From NCBI RefSeq assembly GCF_050389775.1, contig NZ_CP177149.1, positions 1 to 64,000 on the forward strand: DNA of 64,000 bases, given 5' to 3'. Shown here piece by piece: positions 26,461-35,054 of this stretch; the first letter of the stretch is position 1; the number at the start of each line of letters is the position of its first letter. The position numbers were made by a program, and so were the translations under genes. This DNA is from Marinibacterium sp050389775 (lineage in GTDB: Bacteria > Pseudomonadota > Alphaproteobacteria > Rhodobacterales > Rhodobacteraceae). The notes below the pieces were generated by a model that was not told where the DNA came from, ran no database searches, and worked only from the letters and a program-made list of their open reading frames with translations.

Positions 26461-26463
26461 ACA

Positions 26464-27693
26464 ATGGCGGAACAGGAACAGTTGAAGAAAGGCCCGCTTG
26501 ACGGGATTACCGTGCTCGACTTTTCCCGCGTTCTGGCGGGGCCGTATTGTACGATGGTTCTGGCCGATCTGGGCGCACGGGTGATCAAGATCGAAAAGAT
26601 CGGAACCGGCGACGATACCCGCGCCTTCGGCCCGTTCGTCGAGGATCAGTCCGTCTATTTCTCCTGCTTCAACCGGGGCAAGGAAAGCATCGTGCTGGAC
26701 ATCAAGTCGCCGCGCGACCGTGCGCTGCTTGAACGGATGTTCGACACGGCGGATGTGCTGGTCGAGAATTTCCGCCCCGGCGTTATGGACCGTCTGGGTT
26801 ATGGTCCGGACAGGCTGGCCAGGACACATCCGCATCTGGTCTATGCCTCGATCTCGGGCTTTGGTCATACCGGCCCGTACAGCGATCTGCCCGGCTATGA
26901 CATGGTGGTTCAGGCCATGGGCGGCATCATGAGCCTGACCGGCTGGCCCGACGGTCGCCCCGCCCGCGTCGGCACCAGTTTCGGCGATCTGGGCGCCGCG
27001 CTGTTTGCCTGCATCGGCATCGTATCGGCGCTGTTCCGGCGCACACAGGATGCGCAGGGCCGCCGGGTCGATATCGGCATGCTCGACTGTCAAGCGGCTT
27101 TGATGGAAACGGCGCTTGCCCGCTGCGATGTCGAGGAAAAGACGCCGACCCGGACGGGCGACAGCCATCCCTCACTCGCGCCGTTCGAAAGTTTCGAGGC
27201 CGCCGATGGTCGGCTGGTCATCGCGGCGGGCAATGACGCGCTTTTCCTGCTGATGGCGGATGCCTTGAAACGGCCGCAGCTTGCCTCTGATCCGCGTTTC
27301 CTGACCAACGATCTGCGCTGCCGGAACCGGGCAGAAATGGTCACCGCGATAGAGGACGTGACGCGGACCGCGCCGGTTGCGCACTGGATTGAACAGCTGA
27401 ACGAGGCGGGCGTGCCCTGCGCGCCGATCAACACCGTCGACAAGCTCTTTGATCACCCCCAGCTGGTCGCGCGCAACATGATCGTGAATGTCGACATCGC
27501 GGCGGGTTCGTTCCGTACGGCGGGCAACCCGATCAAACTGGCCGGGCATGTCGATCTGCACCCCGAGGATGCGCTGACGGCCCCTCAGCTGAACGAACAC
27601 CACAGCGCCATTCTGGCCGAATTGCTTGGCGATGGCCCCGGAGCATTAGCCGGGGCTCATGCCGCTCAACCCAATGACGAACAGGAGCCGTAA
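26464..27693 (+). CDS. CaiB/BaiF class III CoA-transferase (AcuN-like)
   Basis: A 409-residue class III CoA-transferase. It has the N-terminal PLDGITVLDFSRVLAGPYCTM block, the NRGKESIVLDIK segment, and the catalytic aspartate in VGTSFGDLG (Asp175), followed by a C-terminal HxHxAI-like ending (EHHSAILAE). It moves CoA from an acyl-CoA to a free acid. In Halomonas acrylate catabolism a protein of this family (AcuN) works with an enoyl-CoA hydratase (AcuK); the next gene here is an enoyl-CoA hydratase, giving the same pairing. Probable role: acrylate to acryloyl-CoA. GGGAG precedes the ATG, and it is 3 bp after the GMC gene. Confidence 0.88.
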   Translation: MAEQEQLKKGPLDGITVLDFSRVLAGPYCTMVLADLGARVIKIEKIGTGDDTRAFGPFVEDQSVYFSCFNRGKESIVLDIKSPRDRALLERMFDTADVLVENFRPGVMDRLGYGPDRLARTHPHLVYASISGFGHTGPYSDLPGYDMVVQAMGGIMSLTGWPDGRPARVGTSFGDLGAALFACIGIVSALFRRTQDAQGRRVDIGMLDCQAALMETALARCDVEEKTPTRTGDSHPSLAPFESFEAADGRLVIAAGNDALFLLMADALKRPQLASDPRFLTNDLRCRNRAEMVTAIEDVTRTAPVAHWIEQLNEAGVPCAPINTVDKLFDHPQLVARNMIVNVDIAAGSFRTAGNPIKLAGHVDLHPEDALTAPQLNEHHSAILAELLGDGPGALAGAHAAQPNDEQEP

Positions 27694-27694
27694 G

Positions 27695-28531
27695 ATGCCA
27701 ACCGTAACCGAGCCAAAGAAAAAAGCAGGGACTAAGGTGCCCGCCGCAGCCGTCCCGACCGAGGAACAGGTCCTGTTGGTCGAACGGCGTGACGATGTGG
27801 CGATCCTGACGCTGAACCGTCCACGCAACCTGAACGCGCTGAACCGGCAACTGGCGGAGCTGGTGCTTGAGGCGCTGAAAGAGTGTGACGCCGATCCGAA
27901 AATCGGGGCCATCGTGATCACCGGCAACCCGCGCGCCTTTGCCGCCGGTGCGGATATCGAGGAAATGGCAAACGAACAGTTCTGTCCGTTCTACATGAAC
28001 GATTTTCTCGCGCCCTGGGACCGGGTGTCGGACATATCCAAACCGATCATCGCGGCGGTTGCCGGTCACGCGCTTGGCGGCGGGTGCGAGCTTGCCCTGT
28101 TGTGCGATTTCATCATCGCCTCGGACGATGCGCAATTCGGTCAGCCAGAGATCAAGCTGGGCATACTGCCCGGCATCGGCGGCACGCAGCGCCTGACACG
28201 CAGCGTCGGCAAGGCGCTTGCCATGGACCTTGTGCTGACCGGACGATCCATTTCGGCCGAAGAAGCCCGCGCGGCAGGGCTGGTCGCGCGGATCGTGCCA
28301 AAGGAACAGCTTTTGCAGACCGCGCTGGAGGCGGCCCATACCATCGCTGGCTACAACCAGCCCGCTGTGAAAATGGCCAAGGCGGCGGTCAATGCAGCCT
28401 TTGAAACCCCGCTGTCCGCCGGGTTGAAGCAGGAACGTCTGTTCTTTCAGGCCGCCTTTGCCACCGAAGGTCAAAAGGAAGGCATGGCCGCCTTTGTCGC
28501 CAAACGCGCACCCGTGTTCCGCAATCGTTAA
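27695..28531 (+). CDS. Enoyl-CoA hydratase/isomerase (AcuK-like)
   Basis: A 278-residue crotonase. The N-terminus has about 25 extra residues rich in Lys, Pro and Ala. The core shows AAGADIEEM (oxyanion/CoA pocket), HALGGGCELALLCD with the first catalytic Glu, and QPEIKLGILPGIGGTQRL with the second, so a true hydratase is expected. It adds water to an enoyl-CoA; in context, acryloyl-CoA to 3-hydroxypropionyl-CoA (inference). The ATG at 27695 has AGGAG upstream and begins 2 bp after the CoA-transferase stop; an in-frame ATG at 27659 lies inside that gene. Confidence 0.9.
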   Translation: MPTVTEPKKKAGTKVPAAAVPTEEQVLLVERRDDVAILTLNRPRNLNALNRQLAELVLEALKECDADPKIGAIVITGNPRAFAAGADIEEMANEQFCPFYMNDFLAPWDRVSDISKPIIAAVAGHALGGGCELALLCDFIIASDDAQFGQPEIKLGILPGIGGTQRLTRSVGKALAMDLVLTGRSISAEEARAAGLVARIVPKEQLLQTALEAAHTIAGYNQPAVKMAKAAVNAAFETPLSAGLKQERLFFQAAFATEGQKEGMAAFVAKRAPVFRNR

Positions 28532-28547
28532 AGGGATGAGCCAAGAC

Positions 28548-29543
28548 ATGACTTTTCACGCAATCGTCGTCGAACGCGACGCGGACGGAACCAAAACGGC
28601 CATTTGGCAGGAGCTGGAAGACGCCCGGCTGCCAGAGGGTAATGTCACGGTAGAGATCGAGTATTCAACGCTGAACTACAAGGACGGTCTGTGCCTTGGG
28701 TCCGGCGGCGGGCTGGTGCGGGACTATCCGCATGTGCCCGGGATCGACTTTGCCGGAACCGTTTCGGCCAGCGCCCATCCCGGTTTTGCCAAAGGCGACA
28801 GGGTGGTGCTGACCGGCTGGCGCGTCGGAGAGGTTCGCTGGGGCGGCTACGCAACGCGCACCCGGATCGACGGCGATCTGCTGATCAAGCTGCCCGATGC
28901 CATCAACACCCGGGATGCCATGGCCATCGGCACCGCCGGTTTCACCGCCGCACTCGCGGTTGCCACGCTGGAAACGCATGGCCTGACCCCCGACCGGGGC
29001 GAGGTGCTTGTGACCGGCGCCGCCGGGGGCGTCGGATCTGTCGCAACTCTGCTGCTGTCATCGACCGGCTATGCTGTGGCCGCGGTCACCGGGCGCCCGG
29101 AAACCGCGCCGTATCTGCAAAGCCTTGGCGCCAAGCGGATCGTTGATCGGAAAGACCTGGCCGAACCGGTCAAACGTCCGCTGGAAAGCGAGGTCTGGGC
29201 AGGATGTATCGACAGTGTCGGCGGCGCGATGCTGGGGCGTGTGCTGGGTCAGATGTCCTATGGAGCATCCGTCGCCGCCGTCGGGCTGGCTGGCGGGTCG
29301 CACTTGCAGACGACGGTCATCCCGTTCCTTCTGCGCGGCGTCAATCTGCTGGGCATCGACAGTGTCACGTGCCCGATTGAAACCCGCGAACGGGTCTGGG
29401 CAAGGATCGCCCGCGACCTGCCGTTGGAAAAGCTGGAGAAGCTTTCCACCACGGTCGCGCCTCAGGCGCTGCCCGAGCTTGGTCCCAAAATTCTATCCGG
29501 CGCGGTGCAAGGCCGCATGGTGGTGGACATGCGCGCGGTATGA
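28548..29543 (+). CDS. acuI: Acryloyl-CoA reductase, AcuI-type MDR oxidoreductase
   Basis: A 331-residue zinc-free medium-chain dehydrogenase of the YhdH/AcuI group. Visible: STLNYKDGLCL near residue 38, PHVPGIDFAGTV, the NADPH-binding VTGAAGGVGSVA, and the family's LLRGVNLLGIDSV. AcuI reduces toxic acryloyl-CoA to propionyl-CoA with NADPH and is common in Rhodobacterales. Here it ends the amide-acrylate operon, giving a reductive branch beside the hydration branch. ATG 28548 was chosen (AAGGGA about 12 nt upstream); ATG 28536 is in frame but too close to the ribosome site. Confidence 0.9.
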   Translation: MTFHAIVVERDADGTKTAIWQELEDARLPEGNVTVEIEYSTLNYKDGLCLGSGGGLVRDYPHVPGIDFAGTVSASAHPGFAKGDRVVLTGWRVGEVRWGGYATRTRIDGDLLIKLPDAINTRDAMAIGTAGFTAALAVATLETHGLTPDRGEVLVTGAAGGVGSVATLLLSSTGYAVAAVTGRPETAPYLQSLGAKRIVDRKDLAEPVKRPLESEVWAGCIDSVGGAMLGRVLGQMSYGASVAAVGLAGGSHLQTTVIPFLLRGVNLLGIDSVTCPIETRERVWARIARDLPLEKLEKLSTTVAPQALPELGPKILSGAVQGRMVVDMRAV

Positions 29544-29594
29544 TTGCGACAGCGATCTTCCGACCGTTTCAACGTGTAACGGATCTGCAAAGGA

Positions 29595-29694
29595 TTGACG
29601 GAACACCAAATGGTACTGTATGGTACCATTATGGGAAAATCAAAGATTCTATGCCATAATATATAGCCAAAAAAAACAGGGTACCATGGGTACC
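29595..29694 (+). promoter_or_regulatory. Promoter of second ABC transporter with perfect TetR-type operator (site 3) and a related repeat
   Basis: The 334-bp gap 29544-29877 has no gene. TTGACG (29595-29600) is a possible -35 and TATGGT (29619-29624) a possible -10. A perfect inverted repeat, AATGGTAC (29609-29616) and GTACCATT (29623-29630), overlies it. The same left arm occurs at 12223 and 12547. A shorter relative, GGTAC (29680-29684) and GTACC (29690-29694) with a 5-bp spacer, lies downstream. This strongly suggests control by the TetR protein encoded at 11.6 kb. Confidence 0.7.
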
Positions 29695-29877
29695 AAAAAA
29701 ACACCAATCCGCCCGGACGCCCTTCCAGACGGGGAGGTCACCAGATGGCAACGCCAGACCGGACGCAACAGGCGTGCCTGGAGCGGTTTTCAAACGCCCT
29801 GTCTCGGGTCAAAGGCAGAGCGCTTCAAGAACGGTGGACCCGGTCCGCGCGACACAAAAACAGCAAGGAGGAATACA

Positions 29878-31239
29878 ATGTTTACAAAATATCGTACCAA
29901 AGACCAGATGGCGGAGCTGTACGGTCCTGCCGACCCGTCCCGGCGCAAAGCAATCAAGACCGGTCTTGTCGGGGGCGGCGCGGCGCTTGGCGGAACAATG
30001 CTTTCTGCTATCAACGCAGATGCCCGGGCGACCGGCGAGCCGATCCTAATCGGCGGCGCGAACCCGTTGACGGGCTGGGCCGCCTCGGATGGGTTGGAAT
30101 TCCGCAACGGCCTTGATCTCGCCGTCGAGGAAATCAATGCAATGGGCGGTATTCTTGGCCGTCCGCTGGAAGTGATCCATGACGACATCAAGTCGATGAG
30201 CGGCGACGACACCTCTCAGGCTTTTCGCAGGCTGATCGACCGCAACGGCGTGAATGCCGTGTTCACCGGTTATGCCATCGGCTCCCAGAATGCGGAATAC
30301 GACGTCGTCGCGGATGCGGGCGTGATTTACATGAACATGAACACCTTGCAGCAGCACGTGGACATGGTCACGGGCGAGCCAGACAAGTACTGGGGGTGCT
30401 TTCAGGGCGATCCATCGGAATACTGGTACGGGCCCGGCTACCTCAAATTCATCTCGGCCCTGCGTGACAGCGGCCAGTGGGTTCCGCAGAACAACAAGCT
30501 TGCGATCATCTCCGGCTCCTCGACCTACAGCCTCGCCATTGCGTCGGCGATCGAGAAAGAGGCGCAGGCCTACGGATGGGAACTGGCGTTTGCACCCGAA
30601 GTCGTGGCGACGCCCACCTCCGAATGGGGGCCAGTGCTTCAGAAATGCCGGGAAGTGAATCCGGCCGCGATCTGCAACACGCATTTCGTCGCCGCCGAAA
30701 TCGCCGCCTGCCAGAACCAGTTCATGCAGAACCCGACCAACAGCCTGATGTACTATCAGTACGGCCCGATCCTGAAGGCGTTTTCAGACATCGCGCAGGA
30801 CAATGCGAATGGTGTGCTGGCCTCGATCCTGCTGGCCTCGCTCCGGGACGAAGTGGGCATGGCGTTCGATCAGAAATACAAGGCCAAATTTGGCGAGGAC
30901 ACGACCCCGTCGGCCGGGCTTCAGACCTATTCGATGCTGCACCACTGGGCTATCGCCGCCGCGTTGTCGGGCGGACCGGGGGAACCCGGCAACGTGGAAC
31001 AGAACCGGAAAGTGGCAGAGAACATCAAGCGGATCACGTTCCGCACGCCGGGCGGCACGATGACGTTCCACCCCGAATACCAGATGTGCATGCCGTACCC
31101 CGGTTATACCGACGACCCGACGCTGGGCATGCCGCATCTTTATTATCAGATCCAGGACTGGACCAAGACAGAGCGCGCGCTGATCTCTCCGGCGCCCTAT
31201 GCGCCCGACCAGTTCGTTCTGCCTCCCTGGATGAGCTGA
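29878..31239 (+). CDS. Branched-chain-type ABC transporter substrate-binding protein (second importer)
   Basis: A 453-residue exported type I binding protein. The N-terminal 50 residues contain a twin-arginine-like segment (SRRKAIKTGLVGGGAALGG) displaced inward by about 20 residues. The mature domain opens on PILIGGANPLTGWAAS and has the family block AVEEINAMGGILGRPLEV. It is only distantly like the UrtA-type protein at 15750, so it probably binds a different compound of the same catabolic route (inference). AAGGAGG lies about 7 nt upstream of the ATG. A mismatched 10-bp hairpin follows before the ATPase gene. Confidence 0.9.
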   Translation: MFTKYRTKDQMAELYGPADPSRRKAIKTGLVGGGAALGGTMLSAINADARATGEPILIGGANPLTGWAASDGLEFRNGLDLAVEEINAMGGILGRPLEVIHDDIKSMSGDDTSQAFRRLIDRNGVNAVFTGYAIGSQNAEYDVVADAGVIYMNMNTLQQHVDMVTGEPDKYWGCFQGDPSEYWYGPGYLKFISALRDSGQWVPQNNKLAIISGSSTYSLAIASAIEKEAQAYGWELAFAPEVVATPTSEWGPVLQKCREVNPAAICNTHFVAAEIAACQNQFMQNPTNSLMYYQYGPILKAFSDIAQDNANGVLASILLASLRDEVGMAFDQKYKAKFGEDTTPSAGLQTYSMLHHWAIAAALSGGPGEPGNVEQNRKVAENIKRITFRTPGGTMTFHPEYQMCMPYPGYTDDPTLGMPHLYYQIQDWTKTERALISPAPYAPDQFVLPPWMS

Positions 31240-31279
31240 CCTCGACGCTCCATCCCCTCTCCACATGGGCGTTGAGCCC

Positions 31280-31305
31280 GGCCGGACCCTTGACGGGGCC
31301 CGGCC
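31280..31305 (+). other. GC-rich intercistronic hairpin after second binding-protein gene
   Basis: GGCCGGACCC (31280-31289) pairs with GGGCCCGGCC (31296-31305) with one A-C mismatch and a 6-nt loop, no T-tract. It is the third case in this window of a stable stem right after a binding-protein gene. Confidence 0.5.
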
Positions 31306-31347
31306 CAGGGAAACGTGCAATCTGAAAAGGCGCAGGAAGGAGACAGC

Positions 31348-32136
31348 ATGACCCAGCTATCCGTTCAGAACGTCAGCAAATATTACGGCTCCATGGCCGC
31401 AGTCTCGAACCTCAGTTTTGACGTTCAGGACGGCGAGGTTCTGGGCATCGGCGGCCCGAACGGTGCCGGCAAGACAACCCTGTTCGACGTCATTTCCGGA
31501 CTGACCCCGGCGAGCGAGGGAAAGATCCTGCTGGACGGCGTCAACGTGATCGGCGCGCGGCCGGATCAGATCTGTCATCGCGGCCTGCTCAGGACGTTCC
31601 AGCTGAACGCCGGTTTCGACACGATGACCCTGCGCGAGAACGTCCTGATTTCCTGCTACTTCGGACGCCAGAATGTGGTGGCGCCCGGGCTGGGCTTTGA
31701 CCGCGAAACCCGGCGGCGTGCCGATCGGGCGATCGAGATGGTCGGCCTAAGTCAATTTGCAGATCAGCGCGTCGGAGAAGCCCCGGTTCTGCACCGCAAG
31801 CTACTGATGCTGGCCGGGGCCATCGCCTGCGATCCCCGGATCCTGTTGATGGACGAACCCGCTGGCGGCCTCAGCCCTCAGGAGATCGAACAGGTGATTG
31901 GCCTGATGCGCGAGCTGCGGGCGGAACTGAATCTGACAATCGTTCTGATCGAACATGTCATGCGCTTCTTTGTGGCCCTGTCGGACCGGGTGATGATCAT
32001 GCACCACGGCGAAAAGATCTACGAGGGTGCGCCCTCGGGCCTGCTGACAGACCGGACCGTGATCGACGTCTACCTGGGCGAGGGCGCGTCGGAACGACTC
32101 AAGCATCTTGTCGAAGCGGAGGCAGCCCATGCCTGA
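31348..32136 (+). CDS. ABC transporter ATP-binding protein (LivG-like) with atypical signature motif
   Basis: A 262-residue LivG-family ATPase. Walker A is GPNGAGKTTLFDVISG and Walker B is ILLMDEPAGGLSPQEI, but where LSYGQ/LSGGQ is expected the sequence reads GEAPVLHRKLLMLAGAI, so the canonical ABC signature is lost. Its LivF partner retains LSGGE, so the dimer would have one consensus and one degenerate ATP site, as in several heterodimeric ABC transporters. AGGAGA precedes ATG 31348; an earlier in-frame start at 31315 has less support. It overlaps the next gene by 8 bp. Confidence 0.9.
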   Translation: MTQLSVQNVSKYYGSMAAVSNLSFDVQDGEVLGIGGPNGAGKTTLFDVISGLTPASEGKILLDGVNVIGARPDQICHRGLLRTFQLNAGFDTMTLRENVLISCYFGRQNVVAPGLGFDRETRRRADRAIEMVGLSQFADQRVGEAPVLHRKLLMLAGAIACDPRILLMDEPAGGLSPQEIEQVIGLMRELRAELNLTIVLIEHVMRFFVALSDRVMIMHHGEKIYEGAPSGLLTDRTVIDVYLGEGASERLKHLVEAEAAHA

Positions 32137-32845
32137 TCCATACCTTGAAATTGACGGGCTGGTCTGTGGATACGATGGCGGTGATGTGCTGCGCGGGATC
32201 TCCCTTAGCCTGCCCAAGGGCGCGGTGATCAGCGTCATCGGCCCCAACGGGCACGGGAAATCGACCCTGCTCAAGGCGACTTCCGGCCTGCTGCGCGCGC
32301 GCAGCGGCGATATTCGCCTGGCAGGTCGCTCCATTCGCAAAAGCCGAGTCGAAGACATCGTCGCACAGGGCGTCGCGCATATCCCGCAGGGCGACATGAT
32401 CTTCCCCCAGATGTCGGTCCTCGACAATCTCCTCATGGGGGCGCATCTGCCGGATGTGCGGCCAAAGGCGCGCGACAGGCTGGAAGAGGTCTTTGCCACT
32501 TTTCCCAAGCTGCGTGACCGGCAGGACCAACTTGCATCCACCCTGTCGGGCGGCGAACGGCGCATGCTCGGCATCGGGCGCGGTCTGATGCTGGGCAGCG
32601 GCCTCTTGATGATCGATGAACCATCGCTTGGCCTGTCGCCACTGGTCACCGATCAGATCTACGACGTCATCCGCACGCTGAAGTCGCAGGGGCGCACGAT
32701 TCTTCTGGTAGAGGAAAACGCCAGCCGAACCATCGGCCTGGCAGACTGGGTCTACCTGCTCGATCACGGCGAATTCGTCTGGGAGGGGCGTAGCGAGACA
32801 CTGAACGACAATCAGGAAATCCTGACCAGCTATTTCGGAGGGTAG
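32129..32845 (+). CDS. ABC transporter ATP-binding protein (LivF-like)
   Basis: A 238-residue LivF-family ATPase with Walker A GPNGHGKSTLLKATSG, signature TLSGGERRMLGIGRGL and Walker B LLMIDEPSLGLSPLV. The ATG at 32129 lies within the end of the preceding gene with GGAGG about 6 nt upstream, supporting translational coupling. It pairs with the LivG-like subunit to drive the second importer. Confidence 0.92.
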   Translation: MPDPYLEIDGLVCGYDGGDVLRGISLSLPKGAVISVIGPNGHGKSTLLKATSGLLRARSGDIRLAGRSIRKSRVEDIVAQGVAHIPQGDMIFPQMSVLDNLLMGAHLPDVRPKARDRLEEVFATFPKLRDRQDQLASTLSGGERRMLGIGRGLMLGSGLLMIDEPSLGLSPLVTDQIYDVIRTLKSQGRTILLVEENASRTIGLADWVYLLDHGEFVWEGRSETLNDNQEILTSYFGG

Positions 32846-32851
32846 GGGCCC

Positions 32852-33730
32852 ATGGACGCTTTCTTGCAAATCATCATCAGTGGCGCGACGCTCGGGTCCA
32901 TGTACGCCATCGGCGCGGTCGGCCTGGCCATGGTCTGGGGGTCGCTTGGCATGCTCAACATGAGCCACGGGGCCCTGCTGTCGCTGGGTGCCTATGCGTC
33001 CTTTACCGTCATGGACACGCTGGCGATCCATTGGGCGATCGGGCTGCCGCTGACCCTGCTGGTCAGCGGGCTGTGTGGCCTGGCGTTGTACCTGTTTGTC
33101 GTCAAATGGATGTATCAGGCACGCGCATTTGACATCAACGTCGTCATCGCCACGGTCGGCATTGCCATCTTGGTGGAAAACGGTCTGATCCAGGCATACA
33201 GCGCCTATCCGAAACGACAGCCGCTGAGCCTTGATGGCGGCTTCCTTCTTGGCAACGTCGTTCTGCCTTACCAGACGCTTCTGATCGCGGGGATTTCCCT
33301 GGTTCTGGTCTGGCTCATCTGGCGCTTTCTCGAAGTGACGCCAACCGGCCGCAGCATTCGTGCAACCGCCCAGAATCGGGACGCGGCGCAGTTGATGGGG
33401 GTCTCGGTAGGCCGTGTCTTCGCGCAGGTGATGATCCTGGCGGGCATCCTTGCCGGCATCTCGGGCATCATGGTGACCTCGATCATCCCGATGTCGCCGA
33501 CGGTTGGCTACGACCCGATGATCAAGGCCTTCATCGTCTGCGCCGTGGCCGGGCTTGGCAGCATGCGTGGCACCGTTCTCGTGGCTTTTGCCATGGGTCT
33601 GGCCGAGGCCCTGGTGCAATACCTTATCGGCTCTCGCTACGGCTTCCCGGCGATGCTGCTCACCGTCATTCTGGTTCTGATCTGGCGCCCCTACGGCGTC
33701 TTCGGTCGTCAGACCATCCAACGCGTCTAG
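32852..33730 (+). CDS. Branched-chain-type ABC transporter permease (LivH-like)
   Basis: A 292-residue membrane protein with about eight helices and the LivH blocks GMLNMSHGALLSLGAYASF near residue 30 and AVAGLGSMRGTVLVAF near residue 230. It forms half of the channel of the second importer. The start is 6 bp after the LivF-like stop, with GGAGGG upstream of the ATG. Confidence 0.92.
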   Translation: MDAFLQIIISGATLGSMYAIGAVGLAMVWGSLGMLNMSHGALLSLGAYASFTVMDTLAIHWAIGLPLTLLVSGLCGLALYLFVVKWMYQARAFDINVVIATVGIAILVENGLIQAYSAYPKRQPLSLDGGFLLGNVVLPYQTLLIAGISLVLVWLIWRFLEVTPTGRSIRATAQNRDAAQLMGVSVGRVFAQVMILAGILAGISGIMVTSIIPMSPTVGYDPMIKAFIVCAVAGLGSMRGTVLVAFAMGLAEALVQYLIGSRYGFPAMLLTVILVLIWRPYGVFGRQTIQRV

Positions 33731-33739
33731 GAGGGCGAC

Positions 33740-34747
33740 ATGATCAAGTCCCGCAATACGCTTATCGGCCTGCTCCTTGCGGTGGTAGCCGTACTGGTTC
33801 CGCTCCTCGATCCAGGCCGGTACATGCTGGTGCAGCTTAGCCTGTTCTTCACCTGGGCCATGGTGGTGACACAATGGAACCTGGTCTTTGGCGTGGCCGG
33901 AATATTCTCCCTGGCGCAGATGGCCGTCTTTGCGGTCGGCGCCTATTCCGCCGCGATGCTGGGGCTTTATCTGGGGATGAATTTCTGGCTTGCTTCGCTC
34001 GCCGGCGGCTTGCTTGCGGTCTTGTTCAGTCTGGTCGTCGGGCTTGCCACGCTTCGGCTGAAAGGGCCCTATGTCGCGTTGTTGACCCTTTCGGTCAGCT
34101 TGGTGTTGTACCAGCTCATTGTGACCGACACCCATTGCTTTTTCTACGAGGGCAACACCTGTTACACATTCACGGGCGGAACGCGGGCGATTGGCAAGTT
34201 CGGCGACTTCGGGTTCCGAGAGGCCTTCGGCTACAGCCACGAACTGATCGCGGGCTATTACCTTGGTCTGATCCTGCTGATCTGCGGCACCGTCTTCGCC
34301 TTTGCTGTGATGCGCAGCCCGCTTGGCGGCGCGTTCAGGGCGCTGCGCGATAACGAAGCCTATGCAATCTCTCGCGGAATCAACCGGACGAAATACCAAT
34401 TGCTTGTCTTTGCCGTGTCCGCTTTCTTTACGGGCCTGGCCGGCGCGTTCTATGCGGGCACGTTCAAGGTGGTCGGACCAAATGTGCTTAATCTGTCGCT
34501 GATGCTTTTCCTGATCTCGATGCTGGTCGTCGGCGGTCTGGGTCGACCATGGGGCCCACTTGTCGGCAGCGCTTTGTTGATGGCAGCCGACGAAAGCCTG
34601 AGCAGCGTCCCGGAATGGCGCATGATTGGCTTAGGTATTCTCACCGTCGTTTTCGTCATAGTCCTGCCAAATGGTCTGACAGGCGCCTGGGATGTCGCGT
34701 TGCAAAAATTGCGGAAGGCTCGCACCCACAATGGCGTGAGCACCTGA
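33740..34747 (+). CDS. Branched-chain-type ABC transporter permease (LivM-like)
   Basis: A 335-residue LivM-family permease with NLVFGVAGIFSLAQMAVFAVGAY near residue 52 and LVVGGLGRPWGPLVGSALL near residue 257. A cysteine-containing extracytoplasmic insertion (residues about 130-145) resembles the UrtC-type loop. It completes the second importer. AGGAGG lies upstream of the ATG. A strong terminator at 34847-34878 closes the operon about 100 bp downstream. Confidence 0.92.
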   Translation: MIKSRNTLIGLLLAVVAVLVPLLDPGRYMLVQLSLFFTWAMVVTQWNLVFGVAGIFSLAQMAVFAVGAYSAAMLGLYLGMNFWLASLAGGLLAVLFSLVVGLATLRLKGPYVALLTLSVSLVLYQLIVTDTHCFFYEGNTCYTFTGGTRAIGKFGDFGFREAFGYSHELIAGYYLGLILLICGTVFAFAVMRSPLGGAFRALRDNEAYAISRGINRTKYQLLVFAVSAFFTGLAGAFYAGTFKVVGPNVLNLSLMLFLISMLVVGGLGRPWGPLVGSALLMAADESLSSVPEWRMIGLGILTVVFVIVLPNGLTGAWDVALQKLRKARTHNGVST

Positions 34748-34846
34748 TGCTCTAAAATTTACATAATTTGGCTTATGCGATTTTTGGCCGACCCCAAATT
34801 TTGCTGTAGAATTCGTCCTCTACAACCTCCCTGTGGACGACCGACT

Positions 34847-34878
34847 GGCGGCACCGGTATTGCCGGTGCCGCCCTTTT
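34847..34878 (+). terminator. Rho-independent terminator after second ABC operon
   Basis: Perfect 11-bp stem GGCGGCACCGG (34847-34857) with CCGGTGCCGCC (34863-34873), 5-nt loop, then CTTTT. It marks the end of the amide cluster; the rest of 34748-35054 shows no gene. Confidence 0.8.
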
Positions 34879-35010
34879 CCGAAAGAACGATTGAACGGCC
34901 CATTATGTTTGCGAGACGGATCATCCCGTGACCTGCGTATTGGCAGGCATCCCATTACGGCGATCTCGCGCCGTTCCAAGATTTCTTCTCTGCACCTTCG
35001 AATGTAACAT

Positions 35011-35027
35011 ATATCGCGTGGCGATAT
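35011..35027. promoter_or_regulatory. Inverted repeat upstream of XRE regulator (probable autoregulatory operator)
   Basis: ATATCGC (35011-35017) and GCGATAT (35021-35027) form perfect 7-bp arms with a 3-bp spacer, 28 bp before the XRE start codon. A related TATCGCG word occurs in the promoter region at 36143 ahead of the conjugation genes. Confidence 0.5.
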
Positions 35028-35054
35028 TTCGCGCACGGTGTCCGTTTCGCGGGC

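Noticed and set aside
32099..34399. A 766-codon open frame on the minus strand opposite the second ABC operon
   Set aside because: It is the mirror of well-supported Liv-type genes; its translation is rich in His, Gln, Asp and Arg without recognisable domains, as expected for antisense of GC-rich coding DNA.
34748..35054. Attachment site or tRNA at the boundary between the amide cluster and conjugation module
   Set aside because: No tRNA cloverleaf, integrase gene or obvious duplicated core was found; only a terminator and the XRE operator are visible.
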